In this document: positions 26,494 through 33,456 of the stretch, piece by piece
Layout: each line of letters begins with the position of its first letter
How positions within the stretch are numbered: the first letter of the stretch is position 1
Assembly: GCA_949788275.1 (NCBI GenBank)
Contig: OX460916.1
Coordinates: 2,914,001 to 2,978,000, forward strand
From: Weeksellaceae bacterium
GTDB taxonomy: Bacteria; Bacteroidota; Bacteroidia; Flavobacteriales; Weeksellaceae
Reading direction: 5' to 3'
Length of the DNA stretch: 64,000 nt
Notes under the pieces: model-generated
Databases searched by the model: none
What the model was told of the DNA's origin: nothing
Seen by the model: the letters and a program-made list of their open reading frames with translations, nothing else
Position numbers and translations under genes: made by a program

Positions 26494-26836
26494 TACTAGG
26501 ATATCCATATTTATTTATTATTTGTATTATTTTTATAGTATTTATACTATCATTTTTGACTATATAATCTTTTTTAAATAAACTTAAAAATTCTCTATCT
26601 AATTTTTTATTTTTTACATATAACTTATATTGTTCCTCGTTAAGATTATTTACACTGTCTATTATATTTGTATTAAAGGTTTTATATATTAAATAATTTC
26701 TAAGAAATTGATCGTGCTCTGTTTGAAAATTTATAAGATCTATAATTGTATTCAAATCTTTTTTTAAAATAGAATCTTTCTCTTGTTGTGCTAAACAGAA
26801 CGTACTTATAAATAATAGTAAAACAATTTTTTTCAT
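26489..26836 (-). pseudogene. 5' part of the split DUF6624-like gene
   Basis: Encodes the first 116 residues: a Sec signal peptide (MKKIVLLLFISTFCLAQ), a charged helical segment and the start of the conserved region at NKYGYPSKS, where the IS21 element begins. The complete protein would be 203 residues and secreted. DUF6624 assignment rests on the GYP(S/T) motif, the downstream His and the resemblance to the intact gene at 28990-29877; the function of the family is unknown. Confidence 0.8.
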
Positions 26837-26884
26837 ATTAATGATTTTTTATAAAATTTATCACCTAAATATGTGGGCTTCCCT

Positions 26885-26945
26885 AAAACTGTAGGCTTTC
26901 CCTTTTTAGGACACTACTAAATTCGACAAATAATTTATACTCTTA
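26885..26945 (-). repeat. 61-bp inverted repeat, right arm
   Basis: Inverted counterpart of 22590-22650. It lies about 50 bases upstream of the split DUF6624-like gene, facing inward like the left arm. Confidence 0.8.
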
Positions 26946-27016
26946 CATATAAAGATTAAATAAGAGATCATTGAATAAAAAGTTGTTTGTATATTAGGAG
27001 TAACAAATTGTTTACA

Positions 27017-27241
27017 ATGGAAACAGTTATCAAATTTAAAGAACAATTGTCTACATCTCAGCTTAAAATGGCTATTGATGTACTAAAAGCTATTGGACTT
27101 GATGTAATTGAAGACAAAAACATTGTAGAACTAAACAACGAGCAAAAGAAGATTTTGGATTCTCGTCTGAAAAGTATTAAAGATGGTCATTTCAAGTCTA
27201 AAGATGATGCCCACAAAATGTTCGAACAATGCTTGAAATAG
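27017..27241 (+). CDS. antitoxin of a RelE/ParE-type toxin-antitoxin pair
   Basis: A 74-residue protein beginning METVIKFKE. An in-frame upstream start at 26987 would add ten residues of no family likeness, so the ATG at 27017 is preferred. It has an N-terminal beta/helix region and a Lys-rich C-terminus of the kind that wraps the toxin (NEQKKILDSRLKSIKDGHFK). It overlaps the toxin gene by 13 bases, the classic arrangement. The toxin is broken, so the antitoxin may now be a relic. Confidence 0.65.
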   Translation: METVIKFKEQLSTSQLKMAIDVLKAIGLDVIEDKNIVELNNEQKKILDSRLKSIKDGHFKSKDDAHKMFEQCLK

Positions 27242-27511
27242 TTTGGGAAAATCAAGCTTCTGAAGAATTTTTAGCTATTCTTGAATTTTGGAATAATCAT
27301 AACAGTTCAAATTCATACGCAAGAAAACTGTTTGTGACTGTAAAAGAAGCTGAAGAATTACTCGAAAAAAATCCTGAAGCTGGATCTGAAACAAACTTCC
27401 AAAAAGTAAAACGTTTAATTATCCTATACAATTTCTGAAAATGTAAATTACATATACATTCTTTCTATATGGGATAATCGAAGAAATCCAAACGGATTAA
27501 ATTTTAAATAA
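27229..27511 (+). pseudogene. frameshifted RelE/ParE-type toxin
   Basis: The first frame gives 69 residues, MLEIVWENQASEEFLAI... to RLIILYNF, then stops at 27436-27438. From 27425 the next frame continues the family C-terminus: YTISENVNYIYILSIWDNRR, then NPNGLNFK and stop at 27511. Intact relatives usually have a few more residues between RxLII and YxI, so the break is probably a small deletion of about 14 bases near 27424. The toxin should be inactive. Confidence 0.75.
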
Positions 27512-27527
27512 TATTCTTAAAACCATA

Positions 27528-27885
27528 AGACACTGTACCACAAACTGTGTAAGTATAAAATTCTACTTGGGTTAAAACCGAGCAGAATTTCTTATATATA
27601 TTTAATATTTATACAGTTATGGAAACAAAAGATCTATTTCCGGATGAGTTTTTCAAACAGTTTAAAACTGGTGATGACCCCCAAAATTTTTTAAAAGATC
27701 TCCAAAAACGTGGGATCGAAAAACTACTAGAAGGTGAATTAGATGCTCACCTGGATTACAGTAAGCATGATTTAAGAAAAGATGAAAATACGCTTAACGG
27801 TTATTCTACAAAAAAGATAAAAACCAGTTATGGAGAAGAACAAATTAAGGTTCCAAGGGATCGTGATTCTAGTTTCAATCCAATG
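27528..27885 (+). mobile_element. truncated IS256-family insertion sequence (left end and 5' end of transposase)
   Basis: The left end (GACACTGTACCACAAACTG at 27529) is followed by the first 89 codons of a mutator/IS256-type transposase starting at ATG 27619: PDEFFKQFK, LLEGELDAHLDYSKHD, GYSTKKIKTSYGEEQIKVPRDR and SSFNPM. About three quarters of the roughly 400-residue protein is missing; the frame runs into a 101-bp element and stops at 27898-27900. The element cannot move by itself. Confidence 0.85.
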
Positions 27886-27986
27886 GGCACTGTCTCTTAA
27901 AGTGTGTAAGCCTAAAACCAGAACCATGGTTAGGATTAAAAACGATAGTCTACCCCTTTCTTGATATAGGATTAAGAAACAGTGCC
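27886..27986. mobile_element. 101-bp MITE-like element with IS256-type ends
   Basis: Terminal inverted repeats of 16 bp match at 14 positions: GGCACTGTCTCTTAAA at the left and, read inward from the right, GGCACTGTTTCTTAAT. The left end has the same layout as IS256-type left ends (GTGTGTAAG follows). There is no coding capacity. It begins exactly where the transposase fragment ends. No target duplication is obvious. Confidence 0.65.
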
Positions 27987-28002
27987 TTAGAGTTTAAGTT
28001 TT

Positions 28003-28740
28003 CTAATCTTTATCAACTCCAACTCCTTGATTTTTAATCTCTATCATTCTTTCAAAGTTAGTTTGTTGTATCTTATCGAGTTCTTTTGAGTTTACAATAG
28101 TTCCTTTTGTTGGCGGTATAAGCTTTTTATTTTTCTTAAGTGTTTCTACTTTGATTGCCGAGTATATACTAGAATCCTTACTGTTATCATCATAATAGGT
28201 TGTCAATTCAATTTCTAATACCAACCCTGGTAATCCCCAATATTCATATGGACCATTTTTAAAATTTAATTCCGAAGCATACCAAGCAATCAGCTTCGTT
28301 TCCGATTTTTTATCAAAAAACGTAGCTTTTCGAGTTTTTATTTTTATAATCTCTTTGTATTCATTTTCTATTTTCCAATTAATTTCTACTAAACTATCTT
28401 TTACTAAATAATTTTTAGAATACGCTTCTACTTCTTCTATTTTTATTTTTTCTTTTAGATTTTTATATAAAGTACCTGATGGAGGAAATGAAATTATAGC
28501 ACCATCGACAATTTGCTTATTATCAACTACGTCTATTTTCTTCCATAGAGATTCGTTGTCGTCGAGTGTTAACTCAAAATATTGTTTTGGGACATTAATA
28601 TCTATTCCTAAAGGTAATTCAGGATATTGAAAATTTTCTTCAGAAACAGTTAATTCATATTCAACTCTTAACTGTTTTTGTGCCATAAGAGGAACTCCTA
28701 ATAACATAACTAAAAAGATTAGTATGATTTTTTTATTCAT
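28003..28740 (-). CDS. GLPGLI family secreted protein
   Basis: A 245-residue protein with a Sec signal peptide (MNKKIILIFLVMLLGVPLMAQ). The family-defining motif is WGLPGLVLEIEL near residue 176, preceded by IAWYASELNFKNGPYEY. Such proteins are common, often paralogous, in Bacteroidota; their role is not known. AT-rich and in the accessory island, beside another small secreted-protein gene (28990-29877) but 250 bases away, so probably transcribed separately. Confidence 0.85.
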   Translation of the reverse strand: MNKKIILIFLVMLLGVPLMAQKQLRVEYELTVSEENFQYPELPLGIDINVPKQYFELTLDDNESLWKKIDVVDNKQIVDGAIISFPPSGTLYKNLKEKIKIEEVEAYSKNYLVKDSLVEINWKIENEYKEIIKIKTRKATFFDKKSETKLIAWYASELNFKNGPYEYWGLPGLVLEIELTTYYDDNSKDSSIYSAIKVETLKKNKKLIPPTKGTIVNSKELDKIQQTNFERMIEIKNQGVGVDKD

Positions 28741-28989
28741 TATATGTGTAATTTGATTATAAACGTTTCGCTATTTCTATCGCCAATGAAAAATTACAAA
28801 TTGTATAAATCCCAAGGAATTGTCCTATTTACTTCAAGGAAATAATAGGTATCTCCTTGTTTTAAGAAATCTAATAATCTTGAATTTAAATCTAATTTTT
28901 ACATCAGTTTGCATACTTTTATTTCATTATTTTGAGGAAGTTTATATGGAACATTTCAAAAATTTCTTCTTCATGAGACGAAAATTCAT

Positions 28990-29877
28990 TTACTTTTTTA
29001 AATCTTTATGTTTCATCTTAATAAGAATTTGTGTATGTTTCATACTAGGCAAACCAATGTTTTTCCTGTTTTTATCTATTTGGATTGTATCCAAGACGTC
29101 CTCAAACGAAAGGCGTTCTCCATAGATTACCCCTCGCTCTTTTAGAACCTCGTATTGATCAATAAATGAAGCATATGAGGTCGGTTCTAAATCACCCGAT
29201 TTGACATATTTTATTAATTCATTTTTCAAATATTCGTAATTTTTAGTAGCAAATTGGTTGATAATAAGTGTACTAACATGAATATCTCTACCTCTGTTCC
29301 CTTTTAAACCGATTATTTCACGTGAAGGATAACCAAAATTTTCAAACGTCCATTTCAATAACTCAAAGTTTTTTTCATTATTTAACTCCACCAAATCATA
29401 ATCTTTCGCAATTCTTGGGGCTTGGTCTCTTTCCATTGCAACACTAAAGGAATCTAAAAGAACTTTATTTAAATTACTTTCCCAAATCGCCATTTCCCAT
29501 TTCACTTTTAAACTATCTATTCCATATTTGTTAAATAATGGGTAATAAGGTCTTTGCCAGTCATGATGTTGTCCTGGCGCTAATAAATGGATTAGTTTCT
29601 TAAGACTTTTCTTTCTTTTGAATTTTATGTTATGTTGATCTGCAAGGGTAATATAATTTCCATATTCTTGTATCAAGTCTTGATTTTTTGGTTCATATTT
29701 TCGAAAAAGTTTTTTATACTGTTTCGCTGCTTCTTTTGGTTTATTAGCTAATTTGTAAACGCTATCAATTTCATTAACTTTTTGATAATACACAATATAG
29801 TTAAGGTCTTGTTGTTTGCATGAAAGAAATGCAGTACAAAGAATAATGAAAAGTATTGCTGAAATTAAAATTCTCAT
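28990..29877 (-). CDS. DUF6624-like lipoprotein
   Basis: A 295-residue protein with a lipoprotein signal (LCTAFLSC, lipidated Cys20). The N-terminal 150 residues are helical and charged; the C-terminal half matches the DUF6624 pattern: DQAPR, a central FENFGYPSREIIGLKG, a conserved His (GRDIHVST), then YLKNELIKYVKSGDLEPTSY and a YGERL motif. It is related to the gene split by the IS21 element 2-6 kb away. Function unknown; presence of two copies in the same island suggests a shared acquired role. Confidence 0.75.
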   Translation of the reverse strand: MRILISAILFIILCTAFLSCKQQDLNYIVYYQKVNEIDSVYKLANKPKEAAKQYKKLFRKYEPKNQDLIQEYGNYITLADQHNIKFKRKKSLKKLIHLLAPGQHHDWQRPYYPLFNKYGIDSLKVKWEMAIWESNLNKVLLDSFSVAMERDQAPRIAKDYDLVELNNEKNFELLKWTFENFGYPSREIIGLKGNRGRDIHVSTLIINQFATKNYEYLKNELIKYVKSGDLEPTSYASFIDQYEVLKERGVIYGERLSFEDVLDTIQIDKNRKNIGLPSMKHTQILIKMKHKDLKK

Positions 29878-30247
29878 AATTATAAAGGATTCTAAACATG
29901 AATATAGGGATAAATAAATTGATCTAATCCTCTATTGATTATCAAAATCATTTGTGCTTTTGAGTGGTATATTGTTAATTGCCCAATTATTTTTTCAATC
30001 CAACCGAAAGTCGTGAGATTCAAAATAATTTTTCATAAGATTCAATTTTTCATTGAAAAGTTGAATCTTATGAATCGAAAAACAGACAAAGTTTTTGGAT
30101 TTAATTTACATAATCTATAGTATAATCATGGCAGCCTTAGCCTATTCTTTTATTAAAATTCTTGATTATTTAATTTAATAGGGTATATCCCTTGGACAGT
30201 ACCACCAAGAAAACCGATAAGTTCAGCTTCTTGTTTTTCTTGGTACT
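29878..30247. other. gap without genes, containing one strong hairpin
   Basis: AT-rich non-coding DNA upstream of the DUF6624-like lipoprotein. It holds a perfect 12-bp inverted repeat (30034-30072, listed separately) and a weaker one, AGTACC...AAGAAAA at 30197 against TTTTTCTTGGTACT near 30234. I see no convincing gene. Confidence 0.5.
30034..30072. repeat. isolated hairpin in the gap
   Basis: Arms CATAAGATTCAA (30034-30045) and TTGAATCTTATG (30061-30072), with a 15-nt loop whose T- and A-runs extend the pairing inward. It is not next to any gene end and lacks a T-run after either arm. Confidence 0.7.
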
Positions 30248-30387
30248 GCGGCAAGGATTGAAGCATTTGTTTGAGCTTTTTTATCCGCTTTAATTTTAAA
30301 AGCCCCGTACTTCCATAAAAAAGCGAGTGCGAAAAGCCTGACGCCTATTTATTGCGACAGCAAAATAAATTGGCGGGCCGCCCAAAA
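30248..30387 (-). repeat. interspersed intergenic element, copy C
   Basis: Inverted copy of the five-member family, the longest (140 bp). Read on the minus strand: TTTTGGGCGGCC, a copy-specific insert, GGCTTTTCGCACTCGC, internal hairpin arms GCTTTTTTAT and ATAAAAAAGC (10/10 paired), then CAAACAAATGCTTCAATCC and TTGCCGC. Confidence 0.8.
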
Positions 30388-30538
30388 TAACCATTCTTCT
30401 TAAAAAGAATAATCGCATTGGTAAGCTTTGTTGTTTTGTTCTGAAATCAATGTGAAATTGATGGTTTAAGTTGGGCGAACTAAAGTCTATTTCCATGTTT
30501 TTTTGTATGTTTGGGCATTCGAACAATAAAAATTAACA
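30388..30538. other. gap upstream of the M1 peptidase
   Basis: 150 bases with no gene. TTTTTTTGTATGTTTGGGC near 30498-30512 could contain the peptidase promoter (GTATGTTTG fits TAnnTTTG), leaving a leader of roughly 25 bases. Confidence 0.35.
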
Positions 30539-32392
30539 ATGAGAAAGTTTACACTAATCCTTTGCCTTTTCTTAGTGCAATTGGCATTTGCTCAGCGCAA
30601 AGGTTATTGGCAACAAAAGGTTGACTACAAAATGACGGTTGATATCAAAGATGATTTGTATCAATACGATGGAAAAATGAAGCTGAAGTATACCAACAAC
30701 TCAGGTCAAGAACTGAACAAGGTTTATTTTCATTTATACTTTAACGCTTTTCAGCCAGGAAGTATGATGGATAACCGCCTTCAGAATATTGTTGATCCCG
30801 ATAGACGAATGATGGTGAATACGGGAACCAAAGAAAATCCGATCGTTAAAAGTCGTATTTCTCAATTAAAACCCGACCAAATTGGTTACCAAAAAATAAA
30901 ATCCTTAACCCTAAATGGCGCTGCTACAACTTATAAGGTGAGTGGTACTATTTTAGAGGTTACGCTACCTAAAGCAATTAAAGCTGGGAAAACAGTGACC
31001 TTCGATATGGATTGGGAAGCTCAAGTTCCTGAACAAATTCGTAGAAGCGGTCGTAATTCAACCGAAGGTGTTGCTTATTCAATGACGCAATGGTATCCTA
31101 AAATGGCGCATTTCGACGAATTCGGATGGCATTTAGATGAGTACATTGGCCGTGAGTTTATTGCCCCTTTCGGAAATTTTGATGTGACCATTAACATTGG
31201 GAAAGATTATGTGATTGGTTCTTCGGGTGTTTTACAAAATCCGAAAGAAGTCAAAGGATACGATTTAACCGCTAAATTACCAACCAATCGTGCTTCATGG
31301 CGCTTTGTTGCTAAAGATATTCACGATTTTGCGTGGGCAGCTGATAAAGATTTTATTGTAAATAAAGGAAAAACAAAGGGTGGTGTCGATATTTTCTTGG
31401 TGTATAAACCAGGTGAAAAAACAACCAAAGTTTGGACTGAGGCTATGCCTTATACCACCGAGTTTTTTGACGTGATAGGAAAGCGATTTGGCGAATACCC
31501 ATGGCCGAGCTACACCATTGTACAAGGTGGTGATGGTGGAATGGAGTACGGGACGGCTACTTTGGTAACCGGCGAGCGTTCTTTAGAGAGTTTAGTAGGG
31601 GTTATTTACCACGAAGCGGCTCACTCTTGGTACCAACATTTGTTTGGAATTAACGAAACCCATGATGAGTGGTTCGACGAAGGATTTACCAGCTACTTAC
31701 AAGAAATTGGCGATCAGTTGGTGTTTCAAAAGAAAACTAGTCTTGCCGCTAATCCAAATCCAGGAGCTTATGCGTCGTATACGCGTTTAGCCCTTTCGGG
31801 TAAAGAAGAACCAGCGAGTTTATTGGCCGATTACTACAACACCAATTTTGCATACTCTATAGAAGCTTATAGCAAAGGACAGGTATTGGCGATTCAGTTG
31901 GGGTATATTATTGGACAAGAAAACTTAGAGAAAACATTCTTAAAATTTTACGATGTTTGGAAATTTAAACACCCTACACCGAACGATTTTAAACGTGTGG
32001 CCGAAGAGGTTTCTGGGGTTAACTTAAAATGGTATTTTAACCTGTTTATTAACACCACCCGTAAGATTGATTACGCGGTTACTGCGGTCAATGGACAAAC
32101 GATTCAGTTGGTGAATAAATCAGACTTTGCAATGCCAATCGATTTATTGGTGGAATACAAAGATGGTTCTAAAGAGCTGTTTTATGTGCCTTTACGTGAA
32201 ATGAGAGGACAGAAGCCTGCCGAGAATTTAGCCGAATACCAAGGCGTAAAACGCACTGTTTTAACCGACTGGTTTTGGACTAAACCAACGTACGAAGTGA
32301 ACGTTTCGAAAGAAATTAAAACAGTAACCATTGACCCAACCAAGCGTTTGGCCGATGTAGATTACAAAAATAACGTTTATACCAACAACTGA
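30539..32392 (+). CDS. M1 family metallopeptidase (aminopeptidase N-like)
   Basis: A 617-residue secreted zinc peptidase; signal peptide residues 1-18 (LILCLFLVQLAFAQ). The zinc site is HEAAHSW, followed after 18 residues by the third ligand in DEWFDEGFTSYLQE, giving the HExxH-(18)-E signature of gluzincins. The exopeptidase motif GGMEYGT precedes it. The N-terminal beta domain spans about 25-220. Likely periplasmic or outer-membrane associated, trimming N-terminal residues from peptides. Its stop overlaps the coaX start by one base (TGATG), so the two are translationally coupled. Confidence 0.92.
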   Translation: MRKFTLILCLFLVQLAFAQRKGYWQQKVDYKMTVDIKDDLYQYDGKMKLKYTNNSGQELNKVYFHLYFNAFQPGSMMDNRLQNIVDPDRRMMVNTGTKENPIVKSRISQLKPDQIGYQKIKSLTLNGAATTYKVSGTILEVTLPKAIKAGKTVTFDMDWEAQVPEQIRRSGRNSTEGVAYSMTQWYPKMAHFDEFGWHLDEYIGREFIAPFGNFDVTINIGKDYVIGSSGVLQNPKEVKGYDLTAKLPTNRASWRFVAKDIHDFAWAADKDFIVNKGKTKGGVDIFLVYKPGEKTTKVWTEAMPYTTEFFDVIGKRFGEYPWPSYTIVQGGDGGMEYGTATLVTGERSLESLVGVIYHEAAHSWYQHLFGINETHDEWFDEGFTSYLQEIGDQLVFQKKTSLAANPNPGAYASYTRLALSGKEEPASLLADYYNTNFAYSIEAYSKGQVLAIQLGYIIGQENLEKTFLKFYDVWKFKHPTPNDFKRVAEEVSGVNLKWYFNLFINTTRKIDYAVTAVNGQTIQLVNKSDFAMPIDLLVEYKDGSKELFYVPLREMRGQKPAENLAEYQGVKRTVLTDWFWTKPTYEVNVSKEIKTVTIDPTKRLADVDYKNNVYTNN

Positions 32393-33165
32393 TGATTTTA
32401 GCTGTCAATATAGGAAACACCAACATCCGTTTCGCCGTATTTGCGCAAGACGATCAGGTTGCAACATGGACGATTAACACCAAGCCTTATCGCACAGAAG
32501 ATGAGTGTTTTGCGAAGTTTCATAATATGTCTGAATCATTTGGTATTCGCAAAGAAGACATTACCGATATTGTTATTGGTTCTGTTGTTCCGCCTTTAAC
32601 GATGAATGTGAAAAGAGCGTTGAAGAAAATTCACAAATTCAATCCCATGGTGGTAGACCGCAACACGAAGTCGCCTGTAATTCATACGTCTAATCAGATG
32701 GGGACCGACTTGTATTGTAACGCAGTTGCCGCACAATGTCAGGCGTATCCGGGTAAGAAAATTGTTGTCGATTTCGGAACAGCCTTAACCTTTTTGCAGT
32801 TAAATGAAGACGGAAAAGTCGGTGGAGTAGTGATTGCTCCTGGTATTAACAGCGCTATGAATTCATTGGTTGGCGAAACAGCTCAACTACCCGAAATCGA
32901 TTTAACGAAACCCGAATTTGTTTTAGGAAACGATACGGTGAGTTGTATGCAATCGGGCATGGTGTTTGGCTTTTTAAGCATGGTAGAAGGCATGATCGAC
33001 CGTATTAATGCGGAAGTAGGGGAAGAATGCTTTGTGATCTCTACAGGAGGTCTAGGCGGTGTCTACAAACCCTTAACCGATAAAATTGATATAGACGATC
33101 GCTTGCACACCATTAAGGGCTTAAAATACCTTTACGAGCTGAATAGAGCCACGTTTAAAAAATAA
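32392..33165 (+). CDS. coaX: type III pantothenate kinase
   Basis: CoaX phosphorylates pantothenate, the first step of coenzyme A synthesis. The 257-residue length is normal. Motifs: N-terminal AVNIGNTNIRFAVF, central MGTDLYCNAVAA, VVDFGTALTFLQL and the glycine-rich ISTGGLGG. Two positions differ from textbook members: Asn6 where Asp of the DxGNT motif is usual, and Leu instead of Arg in the GxDR segment; Asp in DFGTALT is kept. This could be a lineage variant. Coupled to the M1 peptidase gene upstream; a terminator follows. Confidence 0.9.
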   Translation: MILAVNIGNTNIRFAVFAQDDQVATWTINTKPYRTEDECFAKFHNMSESFGIRKEDITDIVIGSVVPPLTMNVKRALKKIHKFNPMVVDRNTKSPVIHTSNQMGTDLYCNAVAAQCQAYPGKKIVVDFGTALTFLQLNEDGKVGGVVIAPGINSAMNSLVGETAQLPEIDLTKPEFVLGNDTVSCMQSGMVFGFLSMVEGMIDRINAEVGEECFVISTGGLGGVYKPLTDKIDIDDRLHTIKGLKYLYELNRATFKK

Positions 33166-33181
33166 CATTCATGCATTTTAA

Positions 33182-33218
33182 AAGATCCCTCTTTCTCGTA
33201 GAAAGGGGGATTTTTTTT
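33182..33218 (+). terminator. rho-independent terminator of the peptidase-coaX unit
   Basis: Stem ATCCCTCTTTC / GAAAGGGGGAT with one G-T pair, 5-nt loop and eight Ts. The T-run flows directly into the copy D element. Confidence 0.85.
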
Positions 33219-33311
33219 GGGCGGCCGCTACGCGCCGGGCTTTCCGCACTCGCTTTTTGGTTGCGTTGCCCTTCACCAAAAAGCTCAAACAATTGCTGCA
33301 ATCCCTGCCGC
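33215..33311 (+). repeat. interspersed intergenic element, copy D
   Basis: Best copy of the family: TTTTGGGCGGCCGCTACGCG, CGGGCTTTCCGCACTCGC, hairpin arms GCTTTTTGGT and ACCAAAAAGC (10/10 paired), then CTCAAACAATTGCTGC and AATCCCTGCCGC. The end blocks GCGGC and GCCGC can also pair. Confidence 0.85.
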
Positions 33312-33410
33312 AAACTCCTGCGCTTAATTTAGACCGAACGAAGTTGGGTACAACCGCCCTTAGTTCATAATCTAAGCGCTTTTGTTTTACTTACTACTGA
33401 TAAAGCATAA

Positions 33411-33435
33411 AAAATGCCGCATAAAGCGGCATTTT
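33411..33435 (-). terminator. rho-independent terminator of leuS
   Basis: Perfect 10-bp stem AAAATGCCGC / GCGGCATTTT with a 5-nt loop, 22 bases after the leuS stop on the minus strand. Confidence 0.85.
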
Positions 33436-33456
33436 AAACGATATAAACGTAGGATA

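Noticed and set aside
27901-28002. A small gene between the MITE and the GLPGLI gene.
   Set aside because: The stretch is the MITE itself plus a few flanking bases; no coding frame of useful length.
28820-29125. A 101-residue rightward frame rich in Phe and Leu.
   Set aside because: It overlaps the intact DUF6624-like lipoprotein gene antisense, is composed of reverse-complemented Lys/Glu codons and has no family likeness.
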